A stretch of DNA of 64,000 nucleotides from Algiphilus sp. GTDB lineage: Bacteria > Pseudomonadota > Gammaproteobacteria > Nevskiales > Nevskiaceae. The position numbers and the translations under genes were made by a program. Within the stretch, counting starts at the first letter, position 1; every line of letters begins with the position of its first letter. Of this stretch, positions 48,802 to 56,991 are shown piece after piece. The stretch spans positions 1-64,000 of the forward strand of contig NZ_JAGLEJ010000013.1 in NCBI RefSeq assembly GCF_023145115.1, given 5' to 3'. Under the pieces are notes generated by a model. It was not told the origin of the DNA. It saw only the letters and a list, made by a program, of their open reading frames with translations, and made no database searches.

Positions 48802-50553
48802 TCAGGCGGCGTCGAGCAGGCTGGCCGAACGGCCCATGACCGGGCCGGCCGGCAGCGCGGCGGTCCGGCACAGCGTCACCGCGTGCGGCAGCAGGCGGGT
48901 GGCGAAGTGGTGCGCGGTCACCTGCTTGCCCTCGGCGAAGCCGGCGTCGCCACGGTCGTCGGCGGCGCGCACCATGCGCAGCCAGGCGTGGCCCAGCGCC
49001 ACCAGCGCGAAGGCGCGGAGGAAGTCGCAGCAGCCGTAGGCGGCGTCGTTGGGGTCTTCGCGGAAGCCGTCCTGGAAGGTCCTGGTGGTGGCCTCGACCG
49101 CCTCCAGCGCCTCGCGCAGCGGCGCCACCAGCCAGTCGGGTCCGCCGGCGTCGAGGTCGGTCCGCACGCGCTCGAAGAAGCGGTCGGGCAGGCGGCCGCC
49201 GTGCAGCTGCAGCTTGCGGCGCACCAGGTCCATGGCCTGGATGCCGTTGGTGCCCTCGTAGAGCGCGAGGATCTTGCTGTCGCGGATGATCTGCTCGATG
49301 CCGTGCTCGCGGATGAAGCCGTGGCCGCCGTACACCTGTACGGCCAGCGAGCCGAGCTCGAAGGCGGCGTCGGTGAGGAAGGCCTTGACCAGCGGCGTCA
49401 TCAGCTCGACGTAGTCCTGCGCGGCCTCGCGCTCGGCGGCGTCGCCGTGGCGGTGGGCAATGTCGACGTGCATCGAGGTGTCCAGCGCCATCACGCGGCC
49501 GGCCTCGGTGTAGGCGCGCATGGTGAGCAGCATGCGCCGGACGTCGGGGTGATCGACGATGGTGTCGCCGCCGCCGAAGGTCTTGCCCTGCTTGCGCTCG
49601 CCGGCATAGGCGAGGGCGTTCTGGGTGGCCAGCTCGCACTGGCCGAGGCCCTGGAAGCCGACCATGATGCGCGCCAGGTTCATCATGATGAACATGTTCT
49701 GGATGCCCTGGTTGGGCTCGCCCACCAGCCATCCCTGGGCGCCGTCGAAGCCCATGGTGCAGGTCGAGGAGGCGTGGATGCCCATCTTGTGCTCGATGGA
49801 CACGCAGCGCAGCTTGTTGCGCTCGCCGATGCTGCCGTCGTCGTTGACCAGGAACTTCGGCACCACGAAGGTCGACAGCCCCTTGATGCCGGCGGGGGCA
49901 TCGGGCAGACGGGCCAGTACCAGGTGGATGATGTTGTCGGTCATCTGGTGCTCGCCGCCGGTGATGAAGATCTTCATCCCCTCGAGCGAATAGCTGCCGT
50001 CGTCGTTCGGCGTGGCCCTGGTCTTGACCGCGGCGAGGTCGGAGCCGGCCTGCGGCTCGGTGAGGCACATCGTGCCGGACCATTCGCCGGTGCCGAGCTT
50101 GGGCAGGTAGCGCGCCTTGATCTCGTCGGTGGCCACCGCCTCGATGGCCTCGAAGCAGCTGCTGGTCAGGCCGGGATAGAGCGCGAAGGCGACGTTGGCG
50201 CCGCACAGCATCTCCTCGACGACCTTCGACAGCACGTAGGGCAGGCCCTGGCCGCCGTACTCGGGCGGGCTCGCGAGGCCGACCCAGCCGGACTCGGCGT
50301 AGCGCTGGTAGGCCTCCTTCATGCCCTCGGGCAGGATGACCTCGCCGTCCTCCCAGCGCGCGCCGGTCTCGTCGGCGCTCTCGCGAAGCGGCGCGATCTC
50401 GCCCTCGACGAACTTCGCGGCCTCGTCCACCACACCGTCGATGATCTCGCCGGTGGCCTCCTCGAGGCCCGGCAGCTCGGCCAGTCGGTCGACGCCGAGC
50501 ACGTCGTGCAGGACGAACAGCAATTCTTTCTGGGGAACCTTGTACTGGGCCAT
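48802..50553 (-). CDS. Acyl-CoA dehydrogenase (FadE-like, long form)
   Basis: The 583-residue flavoenzyme has acyl-CoA dehydrogenase motifs: GTMCLTEPQAGSDLAAV, GMKIFITGGEHQ, and the C-terminal YGGHGFIREHGIEQIIRDSKILALYEGTNGIQAMDL. The extended N-terminus and about 580-residue length fit the larger FadE5/AcdB-like group acting on longer acyl chains in beta-oxidation. GAGGTAG precedes the ATG. It lies in the accessory block between tgt and yajC and is divergent from yajC. Confidence 0.9.
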   Translation of the reverse strand: MAQYKVPQKELLFVLHDVLGVDRLAELPGLEEATGEIIDGVVDEAAKFVEGEIAPLRESADETGARWEDGEVILPEGMKEAYQRYAESGWVGLASPPEYGGQGLPYVLSKVVEEMLCGANVAFALYPGLTSSCFEAIEAVATDEIKARYLPKLGTGEWSGTMCLTEPQAGSDLAAVKTRATPNDDGSYSLEGMKIFITGGEHQMTDNIIHLVLARLPDAPAGIKGLSTFVVPKFLVNDDGSIGERNKLRCVSIEHKMGIHASSTCTMGFDGAQGWLVGEPNQGIQNMFIMMNLARIMVGFQGLGQCELATQNALAYAGERKQGKTFGGGDTIVDHPDVRRMLLTMRAYTEAGRVMALDTSMHVDIAHRHGDAAEREAAQDYVELMTPLVKAFLTDAAFELGSLAVQVYGGHGFIREHGIEQIIRDSKILALYEGTNGIQAMDLVRRKLQLHGGRLPDRFFERVRTDLDAGGPDWLVAPLREALEAVEATTRTFQDGFREDPNDAAYGCCDFLRAFALVALGHAWLRMVRAADDRGDAGFAEGKQVTAHHFATRLLPHAVTLCRTAALPAGPVMGRSASLLDAA

Positions 50554-50746
50554 TGCTACCTCGGCGTGGGCGTTGGAGAGCCGCCAATTATCGCAGCCTC
50601 CGCGCGCGCTCGCGCGACGGGCGCGATGCCACTGGGACAACACCGGCCCACGGCGCGCAGGGGCGGGCGCCCTGGTCTGGCATACTCCCGATGTTCGAGC
50701 GCCCGCCCGCGCGGGTGCCCCCCCGTCCACCGAGGAGTCTTCGCAC

Positions 50747-51079
50747 GTGTTCGATGCCGTGATCGGAACCGCCTACGCCCAGACACAGGGCGCGGCTGAG
50801 CCCAACGCCTTCATGAGCTTCCTGCCGCTGATCCTGCTGATCGTGGTGTTCTACTTCCTGCTGATCCGTCCGCAGATGAAGCGCAACAAGGAGCACCGCA
50901 ACATGCTCGCCAGCCTGTCGATCGGCGACGAGGTCATCACCGGCGGCGGCGTCGCCGGCCGCGTCCAGGCGCTGGGCGAGACCTTCGTGTCGGTCGAGAT
51001 CGCCGACGGCGTGGTCGCCAAGATCCAGAAGCAGTCCATCGCCAGCGTACTGCCCAAGGGCTCGCTCTCCGAGAGCTGA
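50747..51079 (+). CDS. yajC: Preprotein translocase accessory subunit YajC
   Basis: The 110-residue protein has one membrane helix (FMSFLPLILLIVVFYFLLI) followed by RPQMKRNKEHRNML and SLSIGDEVITGGGVAGRV, the YajC signature. YajC associates with SecDF and the Sec translocon. The GTG start has GAGGAG about 9 bases upstream. It heads the yajC-secD-secF operon. Confidence 0.94.
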   Translation: MFDAVIGTAYAQTQGAAEPNAFMSFLPLILLIVVFYFLLIRPQMKRNKEHRNMLASLSIGDEVITGGGVAGRVQALGETFVSVEIADGVVAKIQKQSIASVLPKGSLSES

Positions 51080-51155
51080 ACGCCCGCAACGGTCCGCCGG
51101 CGGGGTGCCGACAGGGCGCCCCGCCGCTCCGCACGCCTCCATAGCGTCCGCCACC

Positions 51156-53009
51156 ATGAAGCCCTTTGCCGTCTGGAAGTATCTGATCCTCGCCGTCGCG
51201 CTGGTGGCGGGCGCGGTCTACGCGCTGCCCAATCTGTTCGGTCAGGATCCCGCCATCCAGGTGTCGCGCACCGACGACACCGCCGTATCCGGTCAGGTCG
51301 CGCAGCGCGTCGACGAGGCGCTGGCGGAAGAGGGACTGGCCGTGCGCTCGGCGCGCGAGGTCGACGGCCAGTACATGGTGCGCATGGCCTCCAGCGACGA
51401 CCAGCTCGCTGCCGCCGAGCTGCTGCGCCCGATGCTGGGCCGGGACTTCGTGGTGGCGCTCAACATGGCCTCGCGCACGCCCGGGTGGCTGCTGGAGATC
51501 GGCGCCCAGCCGATGAATCTGGGACTGGACCTGCGCGGTGGCGTGCACTTCCTGCTGGAGGTCGACATCCCGGCGGCGCTGGACAGCGCCGCCGAACGCT
51601 ACCTGACCGATCTTCCGGCCTATCTGCGCACCGAGAACATCCGCTACAGCGGCCGCAAGCTCGAGGACGGCACGGTCACGCTCGAGTTCGCCAACGTCGA
51701 GCGGCGCGATGCCGCCGCCGACGCGCTGCGCGGCGAGTTCGCCGAGCTGGCCATCGAGACGCAGGACGGGCCGCCGCGCATCGAGGCCGGGCTGAGCGAG
51801 AGCGAGCGCGAGCGCATCAGCGACTTCGCCGTGCGCCAGAACCTCACCACGCTGCGCAATCGCGTCAACCAGCTGGGCGTCGCCGAGCCGCTGGTGCAGC
51901 GACAGGGCGAGGACCGCATCGTGGTGCAGCTGCCCGGCGTGCAGGACACCACCCGCGTCAAGGATCTGCTCGGCGCCACCGCGACGCTGGAGTACCGCGC
52001 CGTCGACCAGGATGGCGATGCCCAGCGGGCCGCGCGTACCGGCTCGGTGCCCTTCGGCAGCGAGCTCTTCTATTCCCGCGACGGGCGGCCGGTGCTGCTC
52101 AAGCGCGAGGTCATCGCCAGCGGCAATCAGCTGGTCGACGCCCAGTCCACGATCGATCAGGAATCCGGCACGCCGGCGGTATCGGTCACCCTGGACGGCA
52201 CCGGCGCCAAGCGGATGTTCGAGTTCACGCAGCAGAACGTCGGCAATCCGATGGCGGTGCTGTACCGCGAGACCGAGGTCGTCACCACCTACAACGCCAA
52301 GGGCGAGCCCATCCGCGAGACCAACGAGGTCGAGGAGGTCATCTCCATCGCGACCATCCGCGGCGTCTTCGGCAAGCGTTTCCAGACCACCGGCCTGACC
52401 AGTAACGAGGCGCACGATCTGGCGCTGCTGCTGCGCTCCGGCGCGCTGGCAGCGCCCATCATGATCGTCGAGGAGCGCACCGTCGGCCCGAGCCTGGGTG
52501 CCGACAACATCGCGCAGGGCCAGCTGGCCGCGGTCGCCGGCCTGATCGCGGTGCTGCTGTTCATGGCGGTGTACTACCGCGTGTTCGGGCTCCTCGCCAA
52601 CGTGGCGCTGGTGTTCAACCTGATGCTGATCGTGGCGGCGATGTCGCTGATCCAGGCCACGCTGACCATGCCGGGCATCGCCGGCATCGTGCTGACCCTG
52701 GGCATGGCAGTGGACGCCAACGTGCTGATCTACGAGCGCATCCGCGAGGAGATCTACCGCGGCACGCCGGCACTGCAGGCCATCGACGCCGGCTACGACC
52801 GCGCCTTCCTGACCATCGCGGACTCGCAGATCACCACGCTGATCGCGGCCGTGGTGCTGTTCGCGCTCGGCTCGGGTCCGGTCAAGGGCTTCGCCGTGAC
52901 GCTGTCCATTGGTATCGCCACGTCGATGTTCACCGCCATCGTCGCGACCCGCGCGCTGGTACACATCGTCTACGGCCGGCGCGCGCGCATGGCCGACCTG
53001 CCCATCTAG
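51156..53009 (+). CDS. secD: Protein translocase subunit SecD
   Basis: The 617-residue protein has an N-terminal helix, a large periplasmic P1 domain (beginning near MNLGLDLRGGVHFLLEVD), and six membrane helices in the RND-like core (QGQLAAVAGLIAVLLFMAVYYR, VLTLGMAVDANVLIYERIREE with the conserved Asp). With SecF it uses proton motive force to pull exported proteins across the membrane. Length is normal. Confidence 0.96.
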   Translation: MKPFAVWKYLILAVALVAGAVYALPNLFGQDPAIQVSRTDDTAVSGQVAQRVDEALAEEGLAVRSAREVDGQYMVRMASSDDQLAAAELLRPMLGRDFVVALNMASRTPGWLLEIGAQPMNLGLDLRGGVHFLLEVDIPAALDSAAERYLTDLPAYLRTENIRYSGRKLEDGTVTLEFANVERRDAAADALRGEFAELAIETQDGPPRIEAGLSESERERISDFAVRQNLTTLRNRVNQLGVAEPLVQRQGEDRIVVQLPGVQDTTRVKDLLGATATLEYRAVDQDGDAQRAARTGSVPFGSELFYSRDGRPVLLKREVIASGNQLVDAQSTIDQESGTPAVSVTLDGTGAKRMFEFTQQNVGNPMAVLYRETEVVTTYNAKGEPIRETNEVEEVISIATIRGVFGKRFQTTGLTSNEAHDLALLLRSGALAAPIMIVEERTVGPSLGADNIAQGQLAAVAGLIAVLLFMAVYYRVFGLLANVALVFNLMLIVAAMSLIQATLTMPGIAGIVLTLGMAVDANVLIYERIREEIYRGTPALQAIDAGYDRAFLTIADSQITTLIAAVVLFALGSGPVKGFAVTLSIGIATSMFTAIVATRALVHIVYGRRARMADLPI

Positions 53010-53021
53010 TCGAGGTTCGCC

Positions 53022-53954
53022 GTGCGTCTGTTCAAAAGCTACCCCGACGTCGACTTCATGCGTCTCCGGCGTCCCGCCGGACTGTTCTCGATCGCGCTGC
53101 TGCTCGCCTGCGTCGTGCTGCTGGTCACGCGCGGACTGAATCCGGGCATCGACTTCAGCGGCGGCGTGCTGGTCGAGCTCGGCTATCCCGAATCGGTGGA
53201 GCTGTCGACCGTGCGCGAGGCGCTGGCCGAAGCCGAGCTGGGTTCCGCCAGCGTGCAGTACTTCGGCACGCAGACCGACGTGCTGGTGCGCATGGCACCG
53301 GAGGACACCGAGAACACCGCCGAGATCAGCGAGCGCGTGCTCAATGCGCTGCGCGCCGTCGGGCAGGATCCCGAGGTGCGCCGCATCGAGTTCGTGGGCG
53401 CCGCGGTCGGCGACGAGCTGGCCGTCGACGGCGCACTGGCTGCGCTGTTCGCGCTCATCGGCATCCTGATCTACGTGGCCTTCCGCTTCGAGTGGAAGTT
53501 CGCGGTCGGCGCCATCGCCGCCACCGCGCACGACGCCATCGTGGTGCTGGGCTGGTTCTCGCTGCTCGGTCTCGAGTTCGATCTCACCGTGCTGGCGGCC
53601 GTGCTCGCCACCATCGGCTATTCGCTCAACGACACCATCGTGGTCTACGACCGCGTGCGCGAAACCTTCCTGGACCTGCGTCGCAGCGAGCCGGTGGATG
53701 TCATCAACACCGCGGTCAACCAGACCCTGGCGCGCACCATCGTCACCAGCGGCACGACCCTTCTGGTGCTGTTCGCGCTGTTCTTCTTCGGTGGCAGCGT
53801 GGTGCACAACTTCAGCGTCGCGCTGATCGTCGGCATCCTGGTGGGCACCTACTCGTCGATCTTCATCGCCAGCGGCATCCTGCCCGCGCTCGGCGTCAAG
53901 CACGAGGATCTGCTGCCGCCCCAGGACGACGACGAAGTCGACCAGATGCCCTAG
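53022..53954 (+). CDS. secF: Protein translocase subunit SecF
   Basis: The 310-residue protein shows SecF motifs GLNPGIDFSGGVLVEL near residue 45, RRIEFVGAAVGDEL, AIAATAHDAIVVLGWFSLLG, and IGYSLNDTIVVYDRVRE. It pairs with SecD. The GTG start lies 12 bases after secD. Repeat copy D separates its end from the convergent suhB gene. Confidence 0.95.
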   Translation: MRLFKSYPDVDFMRLRRPAGLFSIALLLACVVLLVTRGLNPGIDFSGGVLVELGYPESVELSTVREALAEAELGSASVQYFGTQTDVLVRMAPEDTENTAEISERVLNALRAVGQDPEVRRIEFVGAAVGDELAVDGALAALFALIGILIYVAFRFEWKFAVGAIAATAHDAIVVLGWFSLLGLEFDLTVLAAVLATIGYSLNDTIVVYDRVRETFLDLRRSEPVDVINTAVNQTLARTIVTSGTTLLVLFALFFFGGSVVHNFSVALIVGILVGTYSSIFIASGILPALGVKHEDLLPPQDDDEVDQMP

Positions 53955-53978
53955 CAGTGGGGTCTCCGGAAACGCTTC

Positions 53979-54076
53979 GGAACCACCGATTTCACGGATT
54001 GAGGGGATTGTCGACTGGTGGCGCTGACAAGGTCAGCGCCACCAGGGCCGAAGGAATCCGTGTGAATCCGTGGTTC
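53979..54076 (-). repeat. Long palindromic repeat family, copy D
   Basis: Outer arms GGAACCACCGATTTCACGG and CCGTGTGAATCCGTGGTTC pair imperfectly, with the inner palindrome CTGGTGGCGCTGAC / GTCAGCGCCACCAG. It lies in the 127-base gap between convergent secF and suhB and may act as a bidirectional terminator. Orientation matches copy C. Confidence 0.75.
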
Positions 54077-54081
54077 GAGCT

Positions 54082-54882
54082 TCAGCCGGCCGAAGGCTCG
54101 ACGCTGTCCGCCAGCAGCCGGCCCAGCGCCGAGTGCACGGCGAGGTTGCCGGCGAGCACGTTGCCGGTGTCCATGACGTCCTTGCGGCCGTAGAGCTCGG
54201 TGACGGTGCCGCCGGCCTCGCGCACCAGCAGCACGCCGGCGGCGATGTCCCAGGGCTTCAGTGCCGTCTCCCAGAATCCGTCCAGCCGCCCGCGGGCGAC
54301 CCAGGCGAGGTCGAGCGCGGCAGAGCCGGCGCGCCGGATGCCGGCGGTGGCGTTGAGCACCGCGCCCATCTGCGGCAGGTAGCGCTGCACGCGGTCCTCG
54401 TCGCGGAAGGGCGCGCCGGTGCCGATCAGGCTGCGCTCCAGACTGTCGGTACGCGAGACGCGGATGCGCCGCGCATTGCACTGCGCGCCACCGCCCGCCG
54501 TGGCGGTGTAGAGGTCATTGCTGTTGGGATCGTAGATCACGCCGTGCGCGAGCTTGCCGCGGTAGGTGATGCCGATCGACACCGCGTAGTGCGGGATGCC
54601 GTGCAGGAAGTTGGTGGTGCCGTCGAGCGGATCGATGATCCATACCGTCTCGGCGTCGGCCTTGCCGGATGTGCCGCCTTCCTCGCCGAGCACGCCGTGA
54701 TCCGGATAGTAGCGCCGGACGATGCGCGTGATCTCGGCCTCGGCGGCGCGATCGACCTCGGACACGAAGTCGCTCTTGCCCTTGGCCGTGACCGTCAGCC
54801 GGTCGGTCTGGTGCGCGTGGCGCAGAATGATGTGTCCCGCGGCGCGTGCTGCCTGCACCGCCACATTGACCAATGGATGCAC
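54082..54882 (-). CDS. suhB: Inositol-1-monophosphatase / Nus factor SuhB
   Basis: The 266-residue protein has the inositol-phosphatase signature WIIDPLDGTTNFLHG, GEEGG in the first metal motif, and WDIAAGVLLVREAGG near the C-terminus. SuhB hydrolyses inositol phosphates and, in E. coli, helps antitermination on rRNA operons. The start is a GTG (HPLVNVAVQAAR, matching E. coli MHPMLNIAV). It diverges from trmJ with just 12 bases between the start codons. Confidence 0.93.
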   Translation of the reverse strand: MHPLVNVAVQAARAAGHIILRHAHQTDRLTVTAKGKSDFVSEVDRAAEAEITRIVRRYYPDHGVLGEEGGTSGKADAETVWIIDPLDGTTNFLHGIPHYAVSIGITYRGKLAHGVIYDPNSNDLYTATAGGGAQCNARRIRVSRTDSLERSLIGTGAPFRDEDRVQRYLPQMGAVLNATAGIRRAGSAALDLAWVARGRLDGFWETALKPWDIAAGVLLVREAGGTVTELYGRKDVMDTGNVLAGNLAVHSALGRLLADSVEPSAG

Positions 54883-54894
54883 GGATAGAGACCG

Positions 54895-55653
54895 ATGAAA
54901 GAGCCGCAAACGGGCGCGCAGCATAGCAAAAGCGGCCTGTCACCCCTGGATTCGCTGCGCGTGGTGCTGGTGCGCACGCAGCATCCGGGCAATGTCGGTG
55001 CCACCGCGCGCGCCATGAAGACCATGGGCCTGCGCGATCTCGTGCTGGTCGCGCCGCAGCGCCCGCCCGACGATCGCAGCCGGGCCATGGCCAGCGGCGC
55101 GCTCGACGTGCTGGAGCACATGCGCATCGTCGAGACGCTGCCCGAGGCGCTGGCCGACTGCGCCACCGCGGTCGGCGTGTCGGCGCGCCGGCGCGGCATC
55201 TCGGTGGCGGTGCACGATGCCCGCAACTGGGCGACCGACTGGGCGCGCGGTGCCGCCGACGCACGCACCGCGCTGGTCTTCGGCGCGGAGCGCACCGGCC
55301 TGACCAACGCGGAGCTGGCCCTCTGCCAGCAGGCCGTGCAGATCCCGGCCGACCCCGACTACGCCTCGCTCAATCTCGCCCAGGCCGTCCAGGTGCTGGC
55401 CTACGAGGCGCGCATGGCGGCCGTCGGCGGACTGCGCGGCTCGCGCGGCAGGCAGCCGGCCGATCACGCCACCATGGAAGGGGTGTACGCCCATCTAGAG
55501 GACATGCTGGTGGAGGTCGGCTTCCTCGACCCCGCCAATCCGCGCCATCTCATGCGGCGTCTGCGCCGCCTGCTGGCAAGAGCCACGCCGGATCCGGTCG
55601 AGGCGAACATCCTGCGCGGCATCTTCAGCGCCGTGCAGAAGCGGCTGCGGTAG
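54895..55653 (+). CDS. trmJ: tRNA (cytidine/uridine-2'-O)-methyltransferase TrmJ
   Basis: The 252-residue SPOUT methyltransferase has VVLVRTQHPGNVGATARAMKTMG at the N-terminus, LVFGAERTGLTNAEL, and PADPDYASLNLAQAVQVLAYE, the knot region of the TrmH/TrmJ family. It methylates position 32 of several tRNAs. Start is next to that of suhB. It is followed by a terminal-inverted-repeat element and repeat copy B before cysE. Confidence 0.93.
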   Translation: MKEPQTGAQHSKSGLSPLDSLRVVLVRTQHPGNVGATARAMKTMGLRDLVLVAPQRPPDDRSRAMASGALDVLEHMRIVETLPEALADCATAVGVSARRRGISVAVHDARNWATDWARGAADARTALVFGAERTGLTNAELALCQQAVQIPADPDYASLNLAQAVQVLAYEARMAAVGGLRGSRGRQPADHATMEGVYAHLEDMLVEVGFLDPANPRHLMRRLRRLLARATPDPVEANILRGIFSAVQKRLR

Positions 55654-55684
55654 CGCCCGTCACTGCGGGAACCGCGGCAGGGCT

Positions 55685-55759
55685 GGGGACAGTATATTTA
55701 TTTCCTGTCGCATCGGAGCCAGCGCAGCCAACTTCGCAGGAAATAAATATACTGTCCCC
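55685..55759. mobile_element. MITE/REP-like element with perfect 23-bp terminal inverted repeats
   Basis: The left arm begins GGGGACAGTATATTTA (55685-55707) and the right arm (55737-55759) is its exact reverse complement; the loop has 29 bases. The outermost 12 bases, GGGGACAGTATA, are shared with the element at 41138-41217, while the inner arm bases differ but covary. It lies 9 bases before repeat copy B. No transposase is nearby. Confidence 0.7.
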
Positions 55760-55768
55760 TTAATGGGC

Positions 55769-55869
55769 GGATTCCCACGGATTATGGGGTTCTGGTGTGC
55801 GCTGACTGTGTCAGCGCCACCAGTGAACAATCCCCTACATCCGTGACATCTGTGGTTCTAGCGCTTTTG
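55769..55869 (+). repeat. Long palindromic repeat family, copy B (left of cysE)
   Basis: This 101-base copy is the inverted counterpart of copy C at 56803-56903; gap-free comparison of the two shows seven mismatches (94 of 101 identical). It contains GGTGTGCGCTGAC, GTCAGCGCCACCAG and AACAATCCCCTACATCCG, ending in CTAGCGCTTTTG. The cysE gene starts 71 bases further on. Confidence 0.85.
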
Positions 55870-55940
55870 CGCCCGCGGCGATCCGCCCGCCGCCCCGCAC
55901 ACGCTCTAGAATGCGCGGTCCCCCTCCCCGAGGAGTCAGC

Positions 55941-56753
55941 ATGTTCCGGACCATGCGCGAGGATATCCAGAGCGTCTTCGACCGCGATCCCGCGGCACGC
56001 AACGTCTGGGAAGTCCTGACCTGCTATCCGGGGCTTAAGGCGCTCTGGGGGCACCGCATCAGTCACTGGCTGTGGCGGCACGGCCTGCGCTGGCTGGCGC
56101 GCATGAATTCGCAGCTGGCGCGCTTCCTCACCGGCATCGAGATCCACCCGGGTGCGCGCATCGGGCGGCACTTCTTCATCGACCACGGCATGGGGGTGGT
56201 GATCGGCGAGACCGCCGACATCGGCGACAACGTCACCCTGTACCACCAGGTCACGCTTGGTGGCACGACGTGGGACGCCGGCAAGCGGCATCCGACGCTG
56301 GAGGACAACGTGGTGGTCGGCGCCGGGGCCAAGGTCCTGGGGCCGATCACCGTCGGCGTCGGCGCGCGCGTGGGATCGAACTCGGTGGTCGTGCGCGACG
56401 TGCCCGCCGCCGCCACCGTTGTGGGCATTCCCGCACGCGTGGTGTCGAAGGCGCGCGAGCCCAGCGAGCGCGTCGCGGCGCTGGCCGCGCGCATGGGCTT
56501 CGATGCCTACGGCCTCTCGCGCGACATGCCGGACCCGGTGGCCGACGCCCTCAACGCCATGCTCGACCACATGCAGACGCTCGACGAGCGCGTCATCGCG
56601 CTGTGCGACACGCTCGCCAGGCGCGGCGAGGAAGCGCCGCCGGCCGACATCGAGCCCATCGAGAAGCCCGAGTTCTGCCGTGAGCAGGAGGAGCAGACCG
56701 AGGCCGGCGCGCAGGATGACGACAAGGAATCCGGCGGGCGCGGCGCTGTCTGA
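55941..56753 (+). CDS. cysE: Serine O-acetyltransferase CysE (EpsC type)
   Basis: The 270-residue protein has the N-terminal helical segment of CysE and a left-handed beta-helix with hexapeptide repeats (GARIGRHFFIDHGMGVVIGETADIGDNVTLYHQVTLGGT, VVGAGAKVLGPITVGVGARVGSNSVV). It acetylates serine, the first step in cysteine synthesis. The last 60 residues form an acidic, Glu-rich tail. GAGGAG lies 5 bases before the ATG. The gene is bracketed by inverted repeat copies B and C and precedes the reduced ISC cluster. Confidence 0.94.
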   Translation: MFRTMREDIQSVFDRDPAARNVWEVLTCYPGLKALWGHRISHWLWRHGLRWLARMNSQLARFLTGIEIHPGARIGRHFFIDHGMGVVIGETADIGDNVTLYHQVTLGGTTWDAGKRHPTLEDNVVVGAGAKVLGPITVGVGARVGSNSVVVRDVPAAATVVGIPARVVSKAREPSERVAALAARMGFDAYGLSRDMPDPVADALNAMLDHMQTLDERVIALCDTLARRGEEAPPADIEPIEKPEFCREQEEQTEAGAQDDDKESGGRGAV

Positions 56754-56802
56754 TCGGTGAGGTGCAGGCGCGGGGAACGGTGAACCGCATATTGCGCGGA
56801 TT

Positions 56803-56919
56803 CAAAAGCGCTAGAACCACAGATTTCACGGATGTAGGGGATTGTTCACTGGTGGCGCTGACAAAGTCAGCGCACACCAGAGACCAATAATCTGTGGGAA
56901 TCTGTGTAATCTGCGGTTC
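56803..56919 (-). repeat. Long palindromic repeat family, copy C (right of cysE)
   Basis: The first 101 bases mirror copy B with 93% identity; the copy continues to CTGCGGTTCC. It lies 49 bases after the cysE stop and 72 bases before the first cysteine desulfurase gene, the position where iscR is found in most gammaproteobacteria. Confidence 0.85.
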
Positions 56920-56991
56920 CCTGTTTTCCATTCTGCGGAATCTGCAGTCGCCCTTCCGGCCGGCCCAGGCTCGAGTTCGCCAGGAGCACTG

